From Hyphomicrobiales bacterium (lineage in GTDB: Bacteria > Pseudomonadota > Alphaproteobacteria > Rhizobiales > Beijerinckiaceae), in the NCBI GenBank assembly GCA_016716745.1, contig JADJVD010000006.1, forward strand, positions 288,075-352,074: a stretch of 64,000 nt of DNA, given 5' to 3'. Position 1 is the first letter of the stretch, and every line of letters begins with the position of its first letter. Below the pieces are notes generated by a model. That model ran no database searches. It was not told the origin of the DNA and worked only from the letters and a program-made list of their open reading frames with translations. This document shows positions 17,965 through 25,192 of the stretch, one piece after another. A program made the position numbers and the translations under genes.

Positions 17965-19614
17965 ATGCTCTTTCATCGTTTCAGCTCGCTCCGCACGCGA
18001 CTTGCCGCGATTTCGTTCGCCCTCATGGCGCCGATGACCCTGATCGTCGGTCTCAACGCCGCGCTGACCTATTCCACGGTGCAGAAGGCGGTGGCGCTGG
18101 CGCCGGACGCCTCGGCGACGGCGCTGCGGCAGGCGCTGCGGGCGACGTTCTGGGGCGCGGCGCGCGTCGGCGTCACCGCCGGGCGAATGGCGTCGATGCG
18201 CGAGCCGGGCGAATGCGCCGCCGTGCTGGAGCAAACGCTCGCCGTCAACAGCGGCTATCTGGCGATCCGCATCGACGCCGACGGCCGCCGTTGCGCCGCC
18301 GTCCGCGCGGCCGATGCGGCGCGCACGGAACCGATCGCCGCCGCCTTCGACCGGCCCGCGACCGGCGAGCCGACAGTCGGCGTCGACGGCGCCATCCGCA
18401 TGTGGGTGACGACGGTGCGCGAGGGGGCGATGCACGCCCCCCTCATCGAGGCGCGCTTTGGCCCTCCCGGCTCGGAAGGCCGCGTTTGGATCATGCTGGG
18501 CGAAGACCTGCTCGAGGCCGTCGTCGTCAGCGCCGACAGCGCCACGACCGCCAGCCTCGGCCTCGTCGACGCTTCCGGCGCGCCTATGCTGGAGCGACGC
18601 GTCGAAGGCGAGGGCTGGCTGCCCGCCTCGGGCCTCGTCGCCATCGCCGACGAGCCGGCCAGAGTGCTGCGCGGACGCGACGGGGCCGAGCGCAGCTACG
18701 CCGTCAAGCCGTTGTTCGGTCCGTCGGCCTATGTCGTCGCCGGGCTCGATTCGCACTCGACGCGGATGGTGCTGTGGCAGCTCGCCTTGTCCATCGTCGT
18801 TCCCATCGCGACCTTGCTGGCGCTGCTTGTGCTGTATTCGCGGACGATGAAGTCGTCCGTGGTCGATTGGGTGGACTCGCTCGATTCCGTCGCCCGCCAG
18901 TCGACTTTCGATCCCGGCGTTCGCGCGCCCGTTTCGGCCCGCATGCCGGCCGAACTGCAAAACGTCGCGCGCTCCTTCAACGACATGCTGTCGAAGCGCG
19001 AGGCGCGCGAGAACGCGCTGTCGGGCGCGCTCGTCCACAACCAGTATCTGGCGCGCGAGCTGCACCATCGCGTCAAGAACAGTTTGCAGATCGTCCAGAG
19101 CCTGCTGGCTCAGGGCGCGCGCGAAGGATCGCCGGAGACGCGGGCGGCGATGGCGGCCGCGCAGGTGCGCGCCTATGTCCTGTCGGCCGCCTATCGCCGC
19201 GCCTTGGCGGACGGCGAGATGCGCCCGGTCGAACTCGACCCGCTGCTCGAGGACGTCGCCGGCTTCGCCGGCGGCCGGTTCGCGCGGCCCGGCCAGAGCG
19301 CGCAATGGACCTTCCACACCCGAAGCCGCGTGGCGATCGACGACGCGATCCCGCTCGGCATGATCGTGGTCGAACTGCTGGCGCGCGCGCTGCCCGCCGC
19401 GCAGGCCACGCGCGTCTCCGTCGCGATGGAAGTCGACGCGGCCGGCTGGCGGCTGAGCGCAGGGACGGACGGGACGTTCGGCGCGGTCGACGATCTGCTC
19501 AAGGCGTTCGCGCGGCAAGCGGCTGCGACGATGAGCATATCGCCGGACGGGCGCGCGCTTTCGGCGGCTGCGCCGCTGCGCGTCGCAGGCGATCCGCCGG
19601 ACGTCCAGGTTTGA
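17965..19614 (+). CDS. HisKA_2-type sensor histidine kinase of the PhyR locus (PhyK-like)
   Basis: A 549-residue membrane kinase 18 bases after ecfG. TM1 is at about 12-38, then a ~230-residue extracytoplasmic sensor, TM2 near 270-292, a HAMP-like linker, and the HisKA_2 dimerisation domain with the phospho-His in ELHHRVKNSLQIVQSLL (about 367). The C-terminal ATPase domain is short and degenerate: no clear GxGxG lid motif is visible, unlike canonical HATPase_c. Gene position implies that it controls PhyR phosphorylation, as PhyK does in other Alphaproteobacteria. Weak ATP-lid conservation is seen in several GSR kinases and may mean modulation rather than robust kinase activity. Confidence 0.88.
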   Translation: MLFHRFSSLRTRLAAISFALMAPMTLIVGLNAALTYSTVQKAVALAPDASATALRQALRATFWGAARVGVTAGRMASMREPGECAAVLEQTLAVNSGYLAIRIDADGRRCAAVRAADAARTEPIAAAFDRPATGEPTVGVDGAIRMWVTTVREGAMHAPLIEARFGPPGSEGRVWIMLGEDLLEAVVVSADSATTASLGLVDASGAPMLERRVEGEGWLPASGLVAIADEPARVLRGRDGAERSYAVKPLFGPSAYVVAGLDSHSTRMVLWQLALSIVVPIATLLALLVLYSRTMKSSVVDWVDSLDSVARQSTFDPGVRAPVSARMPAELQNVARSFNDMLSKREARENALSGALVHNQYLARELHHRVKNSLQIVQSLLAQGAREGSPETRAAMAAAQVRAYVLSAAYRRALADGEMRPVELDPLLEDVAGFAGGRFARPGQSAQWTFHTRSRVAIDDAIPLGMIVVELLARALPAAQATRVSVAMEVDAAGWRLSAGTDGTFGAVDDLLKAFARQAAATMSISPDGRALSAAAPLRVAGDPPDVQV

Positions 19615-19690
19615 CGGAACTTTTTCGGGATTTGCGGATTGTGCAACCAGAGCTCGCCGCACAGGGCGCGCGGCCGCAAGGGGTGCAAAG

Positions 19691-20014
19691 ATGGATCAGA
19701 AGGACGTGCACGCGCAGATCGACGATCTGCGCTCCGATATCGCCGGTCTCGCGCAGAAGATTGCGGGCTATGTGGAGCGCGATTCCGCCGCGCTCGGCGA
19801 GGCCGTCTCGCGCGGCGCGCGATACGCCCGCCGGGCCGTCGACAAGCAGTTCGCCACCGCTGCCGCGCAGGGCGCGGACATGGCCGACGCCGCCCGCGCC
19901 CGGACGAACGACCTGCAGGATGCGGTGGAGGCCTACGTCTCAGAGAACCCGATCCGCTCGATCGCGATCGCGGCTGGGATCGGCCTTCTGCTCGGCGCGA
20001 TGAGCCGGCGATGA
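19691..20014 (+). CDS. ElaB/YqjD-like (DUF883) membrane-anchored small protein
   Basis: A 107-residue protein: a long amphipathic helical part (residues 1-80, rich in Asp, Ala, Arg) followed by SENPIRSIAIAAGIGLLLGAMSRR, the C-terminal glycine-rich membrane anchor of the ElaB/YqjD/DUF883 family. Family members are stress- and stationary-phase proteins tethered to the inner membrane, some binding ribosomes. Its place just after the general stress locus fits regulation by EcfG, which is an inference. The next gene starts within its stop codon (ATGA). Confidence 0.85.
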   Translation: MDQKDVHAQIDDLRSDIAGLAQKIAGYVERDSAALGEAVSRGARYARRAVDKQFATAAAQGADMADAARARTNDLQDAVEAYVSENPIRSIAIAAGIGLLLGAMSRR

Positions 20015-20424
20015 TGGCGCTGTTCGCTCCGCTCGCGGCCTACGCCGCCAACGAGGTGCGGGGCGTCGTCGGCCGGCAGGTGTCGAGGATCGCCGGATAT
20101 GCGATCGCCGCGCTTGGCGCCGTCGGTCTCGCGATCGTCGGGCTCGTCAGCCTGCATCGCTATCTTGGCGACCTCTGGGGCCCGTACATGGCCGATCTCG
20201 CATTGGCCGGCGTGATGATCGCGGTGATCGCGGCCGGATATGTCTACGCCTTGCTCGCCTCGCGCCCGCCGCGCGAGGCGCCGCAGGCGAGCGCGCTGTC
20301 GGCGGCGGCGGCTTCGGCGCCGGCGGCGCTTGGGCTTCTGAAGGCGGGCGGGCGCGGCGGACTCTACGCCGCCGCCGCGGCGATCCTCGTCGGCGTTCTG
20401 GCCGGCCGGGCCGCGCAACGCTGA
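20011..20424 (+). CDS. holin-superfamily-like (DUF1469-type) membrane protein
   Basis: A 137-residue protein with two hydrophobic segments in the centre (about 30-50 and 65-88) and a third near the C-terminus (about 115-132). It starts with ATG overlapping the previous stop by four bases. The pairing of an ElaB/DUF883 protein with a protein of the phage-holin-III-like superfamily (DUF1469, YqjE) is a known conserved pair (yqjD-yqjE in E. coli), which supports both calls. Function is unknown. No phage genes are nearby, so it is not a prophage remnant. Confidence 0.75.
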   Translation: MMALFAPLAAYAANEVRGVVGRQVSRIAGYAIAALGAVGLAIVGLVSLHRYLGDLWGPYMADLALAGVMIAVIAAGYVYALLASRPPREAPQASALSAAAASAPAALGLLKAGGRGGLYAAAAAILVGVLAGRAAQR

Positions 20425-20454
20425 ACCGGGCTGCAAAGGCCCTCGTCGCATCCG

Positions 20455-20490
20455 AAGGGGCCTCGCGCGGCCCCTTCCTGCGTTTCGCTT
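20455..20490 (+). terminator. hairpin between the holin-like gene and tRNA-Thr
   Basis: The inverted repeat AAGGGGCC (20455-20462) with GGCCCCTT (20469-20476) encloses a six-base loop and is followed by a moderately T-rich stretch. It lies between convergent transcription units and could serve either of them. The absence of a clean T-run keeps the call moderate. Confidence 0.45.
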
Positions 20491-20506
20491 TTCGGCATGT
20501 CGGCGC

Positions 20507-20581
20507 TGGTGCCGGATGAGGGGATTGAACCCCCGACCTTCGGTTTACAAAACCGCTGCTCTACCGCTGAGCTAATCCGGC
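20507..20581 (-). tRNA. tRNA-Thr (anticodon TGT)
   Basis: On the minus strand a 75-base cloverleaf with encoded CCA. Acceptor arms are GCCGGAT and ATCCGGC with discriminator A; the D-arm is AGCTCAGCGGTAGAGC, the anticodon loop TTTGTAA reads TGT, and the T-arm is GGGGGTTCAATCCCC. It decodes ACA. Confidence 0.97.
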
Positions 20582-20644
20582 GGCGCGAAAGCGCTACCAG
20601 CCTGCGACATTTCACGCAACAGTGGTCAAATTGTCGCCATGGGG

Positions 20645-20675
20645 GTGACGCCAGGGCGGCGCAAACCGTATATAT
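20645..20675 (+). promoter_or_regulatory. candidate sigma-70 promoter of the Gly/Arg-rich secreted protein
   Basis: GTGACG (20645-20650) and TATATA (20669-20674) are separated by 18 bases, 77 bases upstream of the ATG at 20752. The -10 is an AT-rich island in an otherwise GC-rich region. Confidence 0.45.
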
Positions 20676-20751
20676 CTGAACGGCAAGGAAGCGAAGCATG
20701 CGCCAAGGGCGATGTCGCCCACGCCGCTTCGCCCTGCACAGGGAGATCGAC

Positions 20752-21174
20752 ATGGCTCCGTTCGGTAAGAAATTCGGCCTCACGGCCATGGCGGCTGCGA
20801 CGACGCTGATGCTCGGCGTGATGGCTCTGCCCGACACCGCGTCGGCCCAGTATGGCCCTGGCATGCGCGGCCAGCGCGCCGCCGGCGCACAGCGCTCGTT
20901 TGCGGCGCCGCGCGCGGTCGCGGGTCAGCGCTCCTTCGGCGGCCAGCGCGCCTATGGCGGCGCGCGGTACGGCTATCGCGGCGGACGCGGCTGGAACCGC
21001 GGCGGCGCGGCGGCGGCCGGCATCATCGGCGGTCTGGCGCTCGGCGCGATCGCGGCCGGCGCGATGGCGCAGCCCGCTCCGGCCCCCGTCTACGAGGACG
21101 CCTGCCACATCGAGCGTCAGCGCTACTGGAACGGCTACCGCTGGCGCATCCGCAATGTCGAGGTGTGCCCGTAA
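20752..21174 (+). CDS. secreted Gly/Arg/Ala-rich protein of unknown function
   Basis: A 140-residue protein starting at ATG 20752, with GGGAG six bases upstream. Residues 1-34 form a signal peptide (FGKKFGLTAMAAATTLMLGVM ends split by the limit; cleavage near ASA-Q). The mature part is rich in Gln, Arg, Gly and Ala (repeats of GQRxxGG-like units), has a glycine-rich hydrophobic stretch IIGGLALGAIAAGAMA, and ends with a Cys pair in DACHIERQRYWNGYRWRIRN. This layout resembles the BA14K-like or Gly-zipper exported proteins common in Hyphomicrobiales. Function unknown; probably envelope-associated. Confidence 0.75.
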   Translation: MAPFGKKFGLTAMAAATTLMLGVMALPDTASAQYGPGMRGQRAAGAQRSFAAPRAVAGQRSFGGQRAYGGARYGYRGGRGWNRGGAAAAGIIGGLALGAIAAGAMAQPAPAPVYEDACHIERQRYWNGYRWRIRNVEVCP

Positions 21175-21220
21175 GGTCTGACGCTCGACGCCTCTCGCGA
21201 GACGTCGGGCTCGAACGAAA

Positions 21221-21254
21221 AAGCGCCCCGCGACGCAAGTCGCGGGGCGCTTCT
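21221..21254. terminator. bidirectional Rho-independent terminator
   Basis: A perfect 12-base stem GCGCCCCGCGAC/GTCGCGGGGCGC (21223-21234 with 21239-21250) around a GCAA tetraloop, preceded by AAAAA and followed by TTCTGTTT. It separates the convergent secreted-protein gene and the MHS transporter and can serve both strands. Confidence 0.85.
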
Positions 21255-21280
21255 GTTTCAGGCCGTCAGCTCCGCCGCGC

Positions 21281-22957
21281 TCAACGCGCGTCGCTGGCGT
21301 AGATGTCGCGGTCCTTGGTCTCCGGCATGAAGATCAGGCCGATGACGAAAGTCATCAGGGCCACGATGATCGGGTACCAGAGGCCGGCGAAGATGTCGCC
21401 GGTGGCGGCCACGATGGCGAAGGCGGTCGGGGGCAGGAAGCCGCCGAACCAGCCGTTGCCGATGTGGTAGGGCAGCGACATGCCCGAGTAGCGGATGCGC
21501 GTCGGGAACAGTTCGACGAGCAGCGCCGCGATCGGCCCGTACACCATCGTCACATAGATAACGAGGATGAAGAGCAGGCCGATCAGCGTCAGCGCACGGC
21601 TGTCGGACAGGGCTGCGCCGATGCTCTGCGCCTTCAGGATCGTCGGGTCGCCCGCCTTCGGATAGCCGGCGACCTGCGCCGCGGCCAGCGCCTTGGCGGC
21701 GAAGTCCTTCTCGACCGGCACGTCCGCGCCGCCGATGGTGACTTTGATCGGCGAGCCGGCCGGCGCGGCCACGAGGTCGTACTTGATCGCGTTGGCGGCG
21801 AGGCCGCGGCGCGCGATGTCGCACGGCTGCGTGAAGACGCGGACGTTGACGGGGTCGAACACGTTGCCGCAGGTCGCAGGATCGGCGGCGACCGTCACCT
21901 TCACATTGTCATGCGCCGCCATCAGGCCGGGATTGACCGTCGTGGCGATCTTGCCGAACAGCGGGAAGTAGGTGATCGCCGCGATCAGGCAGCCGAGGAG
22001 GATGATCCACTTGCGGCCGACCTTGTCCGACAGCCAGCCGAAGAAGACGAAGAACGGCGTGCCGATCAGCAGCGACAGCGCGATCATGATGTTCGCGGTC
22101 GTGCCGTCGACCTTCATCGTCTGGGTGAGGAAGAACAGGGCGTAGAACTGGCCCGTGTACCACACCACCGCCTGGCCGGCGGTGCCGCCGAACAGCGCGA
22201 TGAGCGCGATTTTGGCGTTCTCCCAGCGGCCGAACGCTTCCGACAGCGGCGCCTTGGAGGCCGTGCCTTCCGCCTTCATCTTCTGGAACGCCGGCGACTC
22301 GTTGAGCTGCAGACGGATCCAGATCGACACGGCGAGCAGCACGATCGAGACGAGGAACGGCACGCGCCAGCCCCAGTCGTCGAAGGCCTGTGGCGTCATG
22401 CTCAGGCGCAGCGTCAGGATGACGATGAGCGAGACGAACAGACCGACGGTCGCCGTGGTCTGAATCCACGACGTGTAGTAGCCGCGACGGCCTGGAGGCG
22501 CGTGTTCGGCCACATAGGTCGCCGCGCCGCCATACTCGCCGCCGAGCGCAAGGCCCTGCAGCAGGCGACAGGCGATGAAGCCGACAGGCGCGGCCATGCC
22601 GATCGAGGCGTAGGAGGGCAGCATGCCGACCACGAAGGTCGAGATGCCCATCACGATCATGGTGACGAGGAAGGTGTATTTGCGGCCGATCAGATCGCCG
22701 AGGCGACCGAAGAACAGCGCGCCGAACGGACGCACGGCGAAGCCCGCCGCGAAGCCCAGCAGCACGAAGATGAAGCCGGCGGTCTCGTTCACGCCGGAGA
22801 AGAAGGTCTTGTTGATGTTCGCCGCCAGAGAACCGGCGAGATAGAAGTCGTACCATTCAAACACGGTGCCTGCGGACGACGCCACGATGACCTTGCGCTC
22901 TTCAGCGGTCATCGGACGCACCGCAGCCGACCGCGACGTCGCGCTGGCCATGCTCAT
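21281..22957 (-). CDS. MFS transporter, metabolite:H+ symporter (MHS) type
   Basis: A 558-residue transporter of the major facilitator superfamily. The N-terminal signature SSAGTVFEWYDFYLAGSLAA is that of the MHS group (KgtP, ProP, ShiA), as are RPFGALFFGRLGDLIGRK and LLQGLALGGEYGGAATYVAEH. Twelve TMs are expected. Between TM8/9 and the last TMs there is a ~110-residue hydrophilic insertion (about 330-440), predicted extracytoplasmic, with two Cys. ATG 22957 follows a GAGGAAA site; the frame opens further upstream without similarity. The substrate is unknown; dicarboxylates or small organic acids are typical. Confidence 0.9.
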   Translation of the reverse strand: MSMASATSRSAAVRPMTAEERKVIVASSAGTVFEWYDFYLAGSLAANINKTFFSGVNETAGFIFVLLGFAAGFAVRPFGALFFGRLGDLIGRKYTFLVTMIVMGISTFVVGMLPSYASIGMAAPVGFIACRLLQGLALGGEYGGAATYVAEHAPPGRRGYYTSWIQTTATVGLFVSLIVILTLRLSMTPQAFDDWGWRVPFLVSIVLLAVSIWIRLQLNESPAFQKMKAEGTASKAPLSEAFGRWENAKIALIALFGGTAGQAVVWYTGQFYALFFLTQTMKVDGTTANIMIALSLLIGTPFFVFFGWLSDKVGRKWIILLGCLIAAITYFPLFGKIATTVNPGLMAAHDNVKVTVAADPATCGNVFDPVNVRVFTQPCDIARRGLAANAIKYDLVAAPAGSPIKVTIGGADVPVEKDFAAKALAAAQVAGYPKAGDPTILKAQSIGAALSDSRALTLIGLLFILVIYVTMVYGPIAALLVELFPTRIRYSGMSLPYHIGNGWFGGFLPPTAFAIVAATGDIFAGLWYPIIVALMTFVIGLIFMPETKDRDIYASDAR

Positions 22958-23198
22958 GGGTGTTTCCTCGATGTTGTTATGGTTGGGCGTCGCGACGTGT
23001 CGCGCGCAAAGCAGTTTGCGCCGGACTTTCGCCGCGCGCCTTCCCTCCCGTTGGCCCCGTTCTTTTTGGTTGGCGAATTCGAACGGGAGGGGCCTTGCCC
23101 GTTCGCTTGCAGGCCGGAATCGGCATGGGCGTGCTGGCCCGGCCCGCAATTGTTGATATGCTAACCATGAGGAGGCCGCCTCGTCGATGGAGTTGGAC

Positions 23199-23843
23199 AT
23201 GCGACTTTGGTGTAGGTCGTTGACGGCGCTCGCGCTTCTCGTCGGTTCGGCCGCCCTCGCGCACGCTTCGCCGCAGGGCGCCTTCCCCGGCGGCGTCATT
23301 CATGGCCCCGGCGCTGCGCCGGGGCAGGGCGGACAGGCGACGCGCTGGCATCGACAAGGCGCCGCGGCCCCGGTCGCGCGCCCGCTGCGCGGACCCACGG
23401 TCGCGCCCGATGCGGGATCGCCGCCGGTCTGGCGCGGCGCGCATGGCCTCGGCGGATGGCGGCTCGCCCCGCCGCCGCCGCGCTCCGAAGGCCGCTGGTC
23501 GCACGGCGCCGGCGCGCATGGGCGTTGGGCGCAAGGCGGTCAGCATCGAGCGCATCAAGACGCGCATCGCAATTGGCGAGACGGCGGTTGGCGGCGCGAA
23601 CGTTCGCGAATCCTGTCGCTCGCCGGTTCGGACGTGACGAATTCGCGGCCGCTCTATATCGACCCGCCGCTCGTGCCGACGGCGACCTTCGCGATCGCGC
23701 CGCAGATCATCGTGTTGGGCGCGCCGCAGCCGGCGCCGCGCGTGCGCGTCATCCGCGGTCCGGGGTCGCAGGCCGCCGCCGCCCGCGCGGCGGGACGTTC
23801 GGTCTGGCGCGACGAGAAGGGCGCGCTCTGGCGCGAATTCTGA
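23199..23843 (+). CDS. secreted protein of unknown function
   Basis: A 214-residue protein with a signal peptide (residues 1-23, ending ALAHA-S) and a low-complexity N-terminal half rich in Gly, Pro, Arg, His and Trp, then a more ordered C-terminal part (TATFAIAPQIIVLGAPQ ... RVIRGPGSQ). Two starts are possible: ATG 23187, and ATG 23199 with GGAG six bases upstream; the latter places the signal peptide at the very N-terminus. No family recognised. Likely periplasmic or cell-surface. Confidence 0.7.
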   Translation: MRLWCRSLTALALLVGSAALAHASPQGAFPGGVIHGPGAAPGQGGQATRWHRQGAAAPVARPLRGPTVAPDAGSPPVWRGAHGLGGWRLAPPPPRSEGRWSHGAGAHGRWAQGGQHRAHQDAHRNWRDGGWRRERSRILSLAGSDVTNSRPLYIDPPLVPTATFAIAPQIIVLGAPQPAPRVRVIRGPGSQAAAARAAGRSVWRDEKGALWREF

Positions 23844-23883
23844 AGCCGCGCGGCGGGCCCGGCCCGCCGCTCAGCCCTCGATC

Positions 23884-24732
23884 TCAGCCCTCGAGTTTGG
23901 CCCGCGCGATGGTGAGCGCGACGGCGCAGGCGTTCGACACGTTGAGGCTCTTGATCGGGCCCGGCATGTCGATGCGCGCCAGCGCGTCGCAGCGTTCGCG
24001 CGTCAGCCGCCGCAGGCCCTTGCCCTCGGCGCCGAGCACCAGCGCCAGCGGCCGCGCCAAGGTTGTCTGCGCCAGCGAGGCCGGCCCCTCCGAATCGAGG
24101 CCGACGCGCTGGAAGCCCATGTCGCCGAGCTCGTCGAGCGCGCGGGCGAGGTTGACGACGTGGATCACGGGCACATGCTCGAGCCCGCCCGACGCGCTCT
24201 TGGCGAGCGCGCCCGACAGGTCCGGCGAGTGCCGTTCCGTCGTCACGATGGCGTCGAGCGCGAAGGCGGCCGCCGTGCGCACGATGGCGCCGACATTGTG
24301 CGGATCGGTCACCTGATCGAGCGCCAGCACGAAACCGTTCGCCGGAATGTCCGAGATGTCGAGCGCGGGCAGGGGGCGCGCCTCGAGCAGCAGCCCCTGA
24401 TGCACCGCGTCGGCCGGCAGGCGGCGGGCGATCTCGTCCGCCTCGACGATGCGCAGCGCGACGCCGCGCGCGGCGATCTCGGCCGCGAGCCGCTCGGCGG
24501 CGGCCTCCGTCGCGAGCAGGCGGTCGAGTTCGCGCAGCTTCGAGCGCAGCGCCTCGCGCACGGTGTGGAATCCGTAGAGCAGGGCGCGGTCGGGCGATCC
24601 GCCGCGCCGTCCCCCGCCCTCCTCGCGCGCAGCGCGCTGGCCGCCGTCGCGCCGGTCCGCGCCGTCGCCGCGCCCCTGCCGTCTGTGCTCGCCCGAAGGG
24701 TCGCGCCCGCCTGCGCCGCGTCGCCGTGTCAT
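23884..24732 (-). CDS. rlmB: 23S rRNA (guanosine-2'-O)-methyltransferase RlmB-like (SpoU/TrmH family)
   Basis: A 282-residue SPOUT methyltransferase. The first ~48 residues are an Arg/Gly/Asp-rich disordered extension; then the SpoU substrate-binding domain (LLYGFHTVREALRS) and the knotted catalytic domain with motif 1 LDQVTDPHNVGAIVRTAAAF, motif 2 LVLGAEGKGLRRLTRERCD and motif 3 MPGPIKSLNVSNACAVAL. It methylates G2251 of 23S rRNA if it is a true RlmB; a TrmH-type role is the alternative. ATG 24732 has a GGGAGAA site; the 17 extra upstream codons are excluded. Confidence 0.92.
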   Translation of the reverse strand: MTRRRGAGGRDPSGEHRRQGRGDGADRRDGGQRAAREEGGGRRGGSPDRALLYGFHTVREALRSKLRELDRLLATEAAAERLAAEIAARGVALRIVEADEIARRLPADAVHQGLLLEARPLPALDISDIPANGFVLALDQVTDPHNVGAIVRTAAAFALDAIVTTERHSPDLSGALAKSASGGLEHVPVIHVVNLARALDELGDMGFQRVGLDSEGPASLAQTTLARPLALVLGAEGKGLRRLTRERCDALARIDMPGPIKSLNVSNACAVALTIARAKLEG

Positions 24733-24823
24733 GCCATTCTCCCTGGTCGCGCCGTCTATGGCGCGGCGGGCCGCCCGGCGCAACGAAGCGGCGGCTCCAA
24801 ATCCGCGAACGGCGTTTTTCCGG

Positions 24824-24853
24824 TTGACGGGGAGGGCGGGGGTGCGGGATAAG
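24824..24853 (+). promoter_or_regulatory. candidate promoter of tRNA-Tyr
   Basis: TTGACG (24824-24829) and GATAAG (24848-24853) are 18 bases apart, about 64 bases before tRNA-Tyr. Directly downstream is a ten-base inverted repeat GCCCGCTCGC (24853-24862) with GCGAGCGGGC (24873-24882) in the leader. Confidence 0.5.
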
Positions 24854-24916
24854 CCCGCTCGCTGAGGCCCGCGCGAGCGGGCCTTTGCATCCGGGCCGGC
24901 CGCGAGCCGGATCGGC

Positions 24917-25001
24917 GGGAGAGTGTCCCGAGCGGCAAAGGGGGCGGACTGTAAATCCGCTGGCTACGCCTTCGTAGGTTCGAGTCCTACCTCTCCCACC
25001 A
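24917..25001 (+). tRNA. tRNA-Tyr (anticodon GTA)
   Basis: An 85-base class II tRNA with encoded CCA. Acceptor arms GGGAGAG and CTCTCCC, discriminator A, anticodon loop ACTGTAAATC reading GTA, a long variable arm (CTGGCTACGCCTTCG) and T-arm GTAGGTTCGAGTCCTAC. Confidence 0.97.
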
Positions 25002-25116
25002 TTTCCCCGCTACAAATTTGGCCCACGCGCGGCCATCGCGACCTCGCGATTGCGATATTTTCGCGCGCGCGCGACAATTGCGGCAATTCTGGCGTTCGGC
25101 GACAGGCGCGACATCC

Positions 25117-25176
25117 CAAGTCTTAGAGCAAGTCTTGGCCGAAGTCTTGACCGAAGTCTTGACCTAAGTCTTGGCG
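25117..25176 (+). repeat. five tandem 12-bp repeats upstream of the GSCFA gene
   Basis: Five exact 12-base periods: CAAGTCTTAGAG, CAAGTCTTGGCC, GAAGTCTTGACC, GAAGTCTTGACC and TAAGTCTTGGCG. The core AAGTCTTG is invariant except for one base in the first copy. The array ends 16 bases before the ATG at 25193, abutting the GGAGG ribosome site, so it would lie in the 5' leader or over the promoter. Read on the minus strand it would encode a QDFG-type repeat, but no gene is supported there. Confidence 0.9.
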
Positions 25177-25192
25177 CGGCGGAGGTTCTTCT

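Noticed and set aside
20011..20424. Prophage holin
   Set aside because: The fold resembles holin superfamilies, but it is paired with an ElaB/YqjD-like gene and no phage genes are nearby; it is a host YqjE-type protein.
24853..24890. Independent terminator ahead of tRNA-Tyr
   Set aside because: The ten-base stem lies directly after a plausible promoter and has a long loop and no T-run, so it is more likely part of the tRNA leader or chance.
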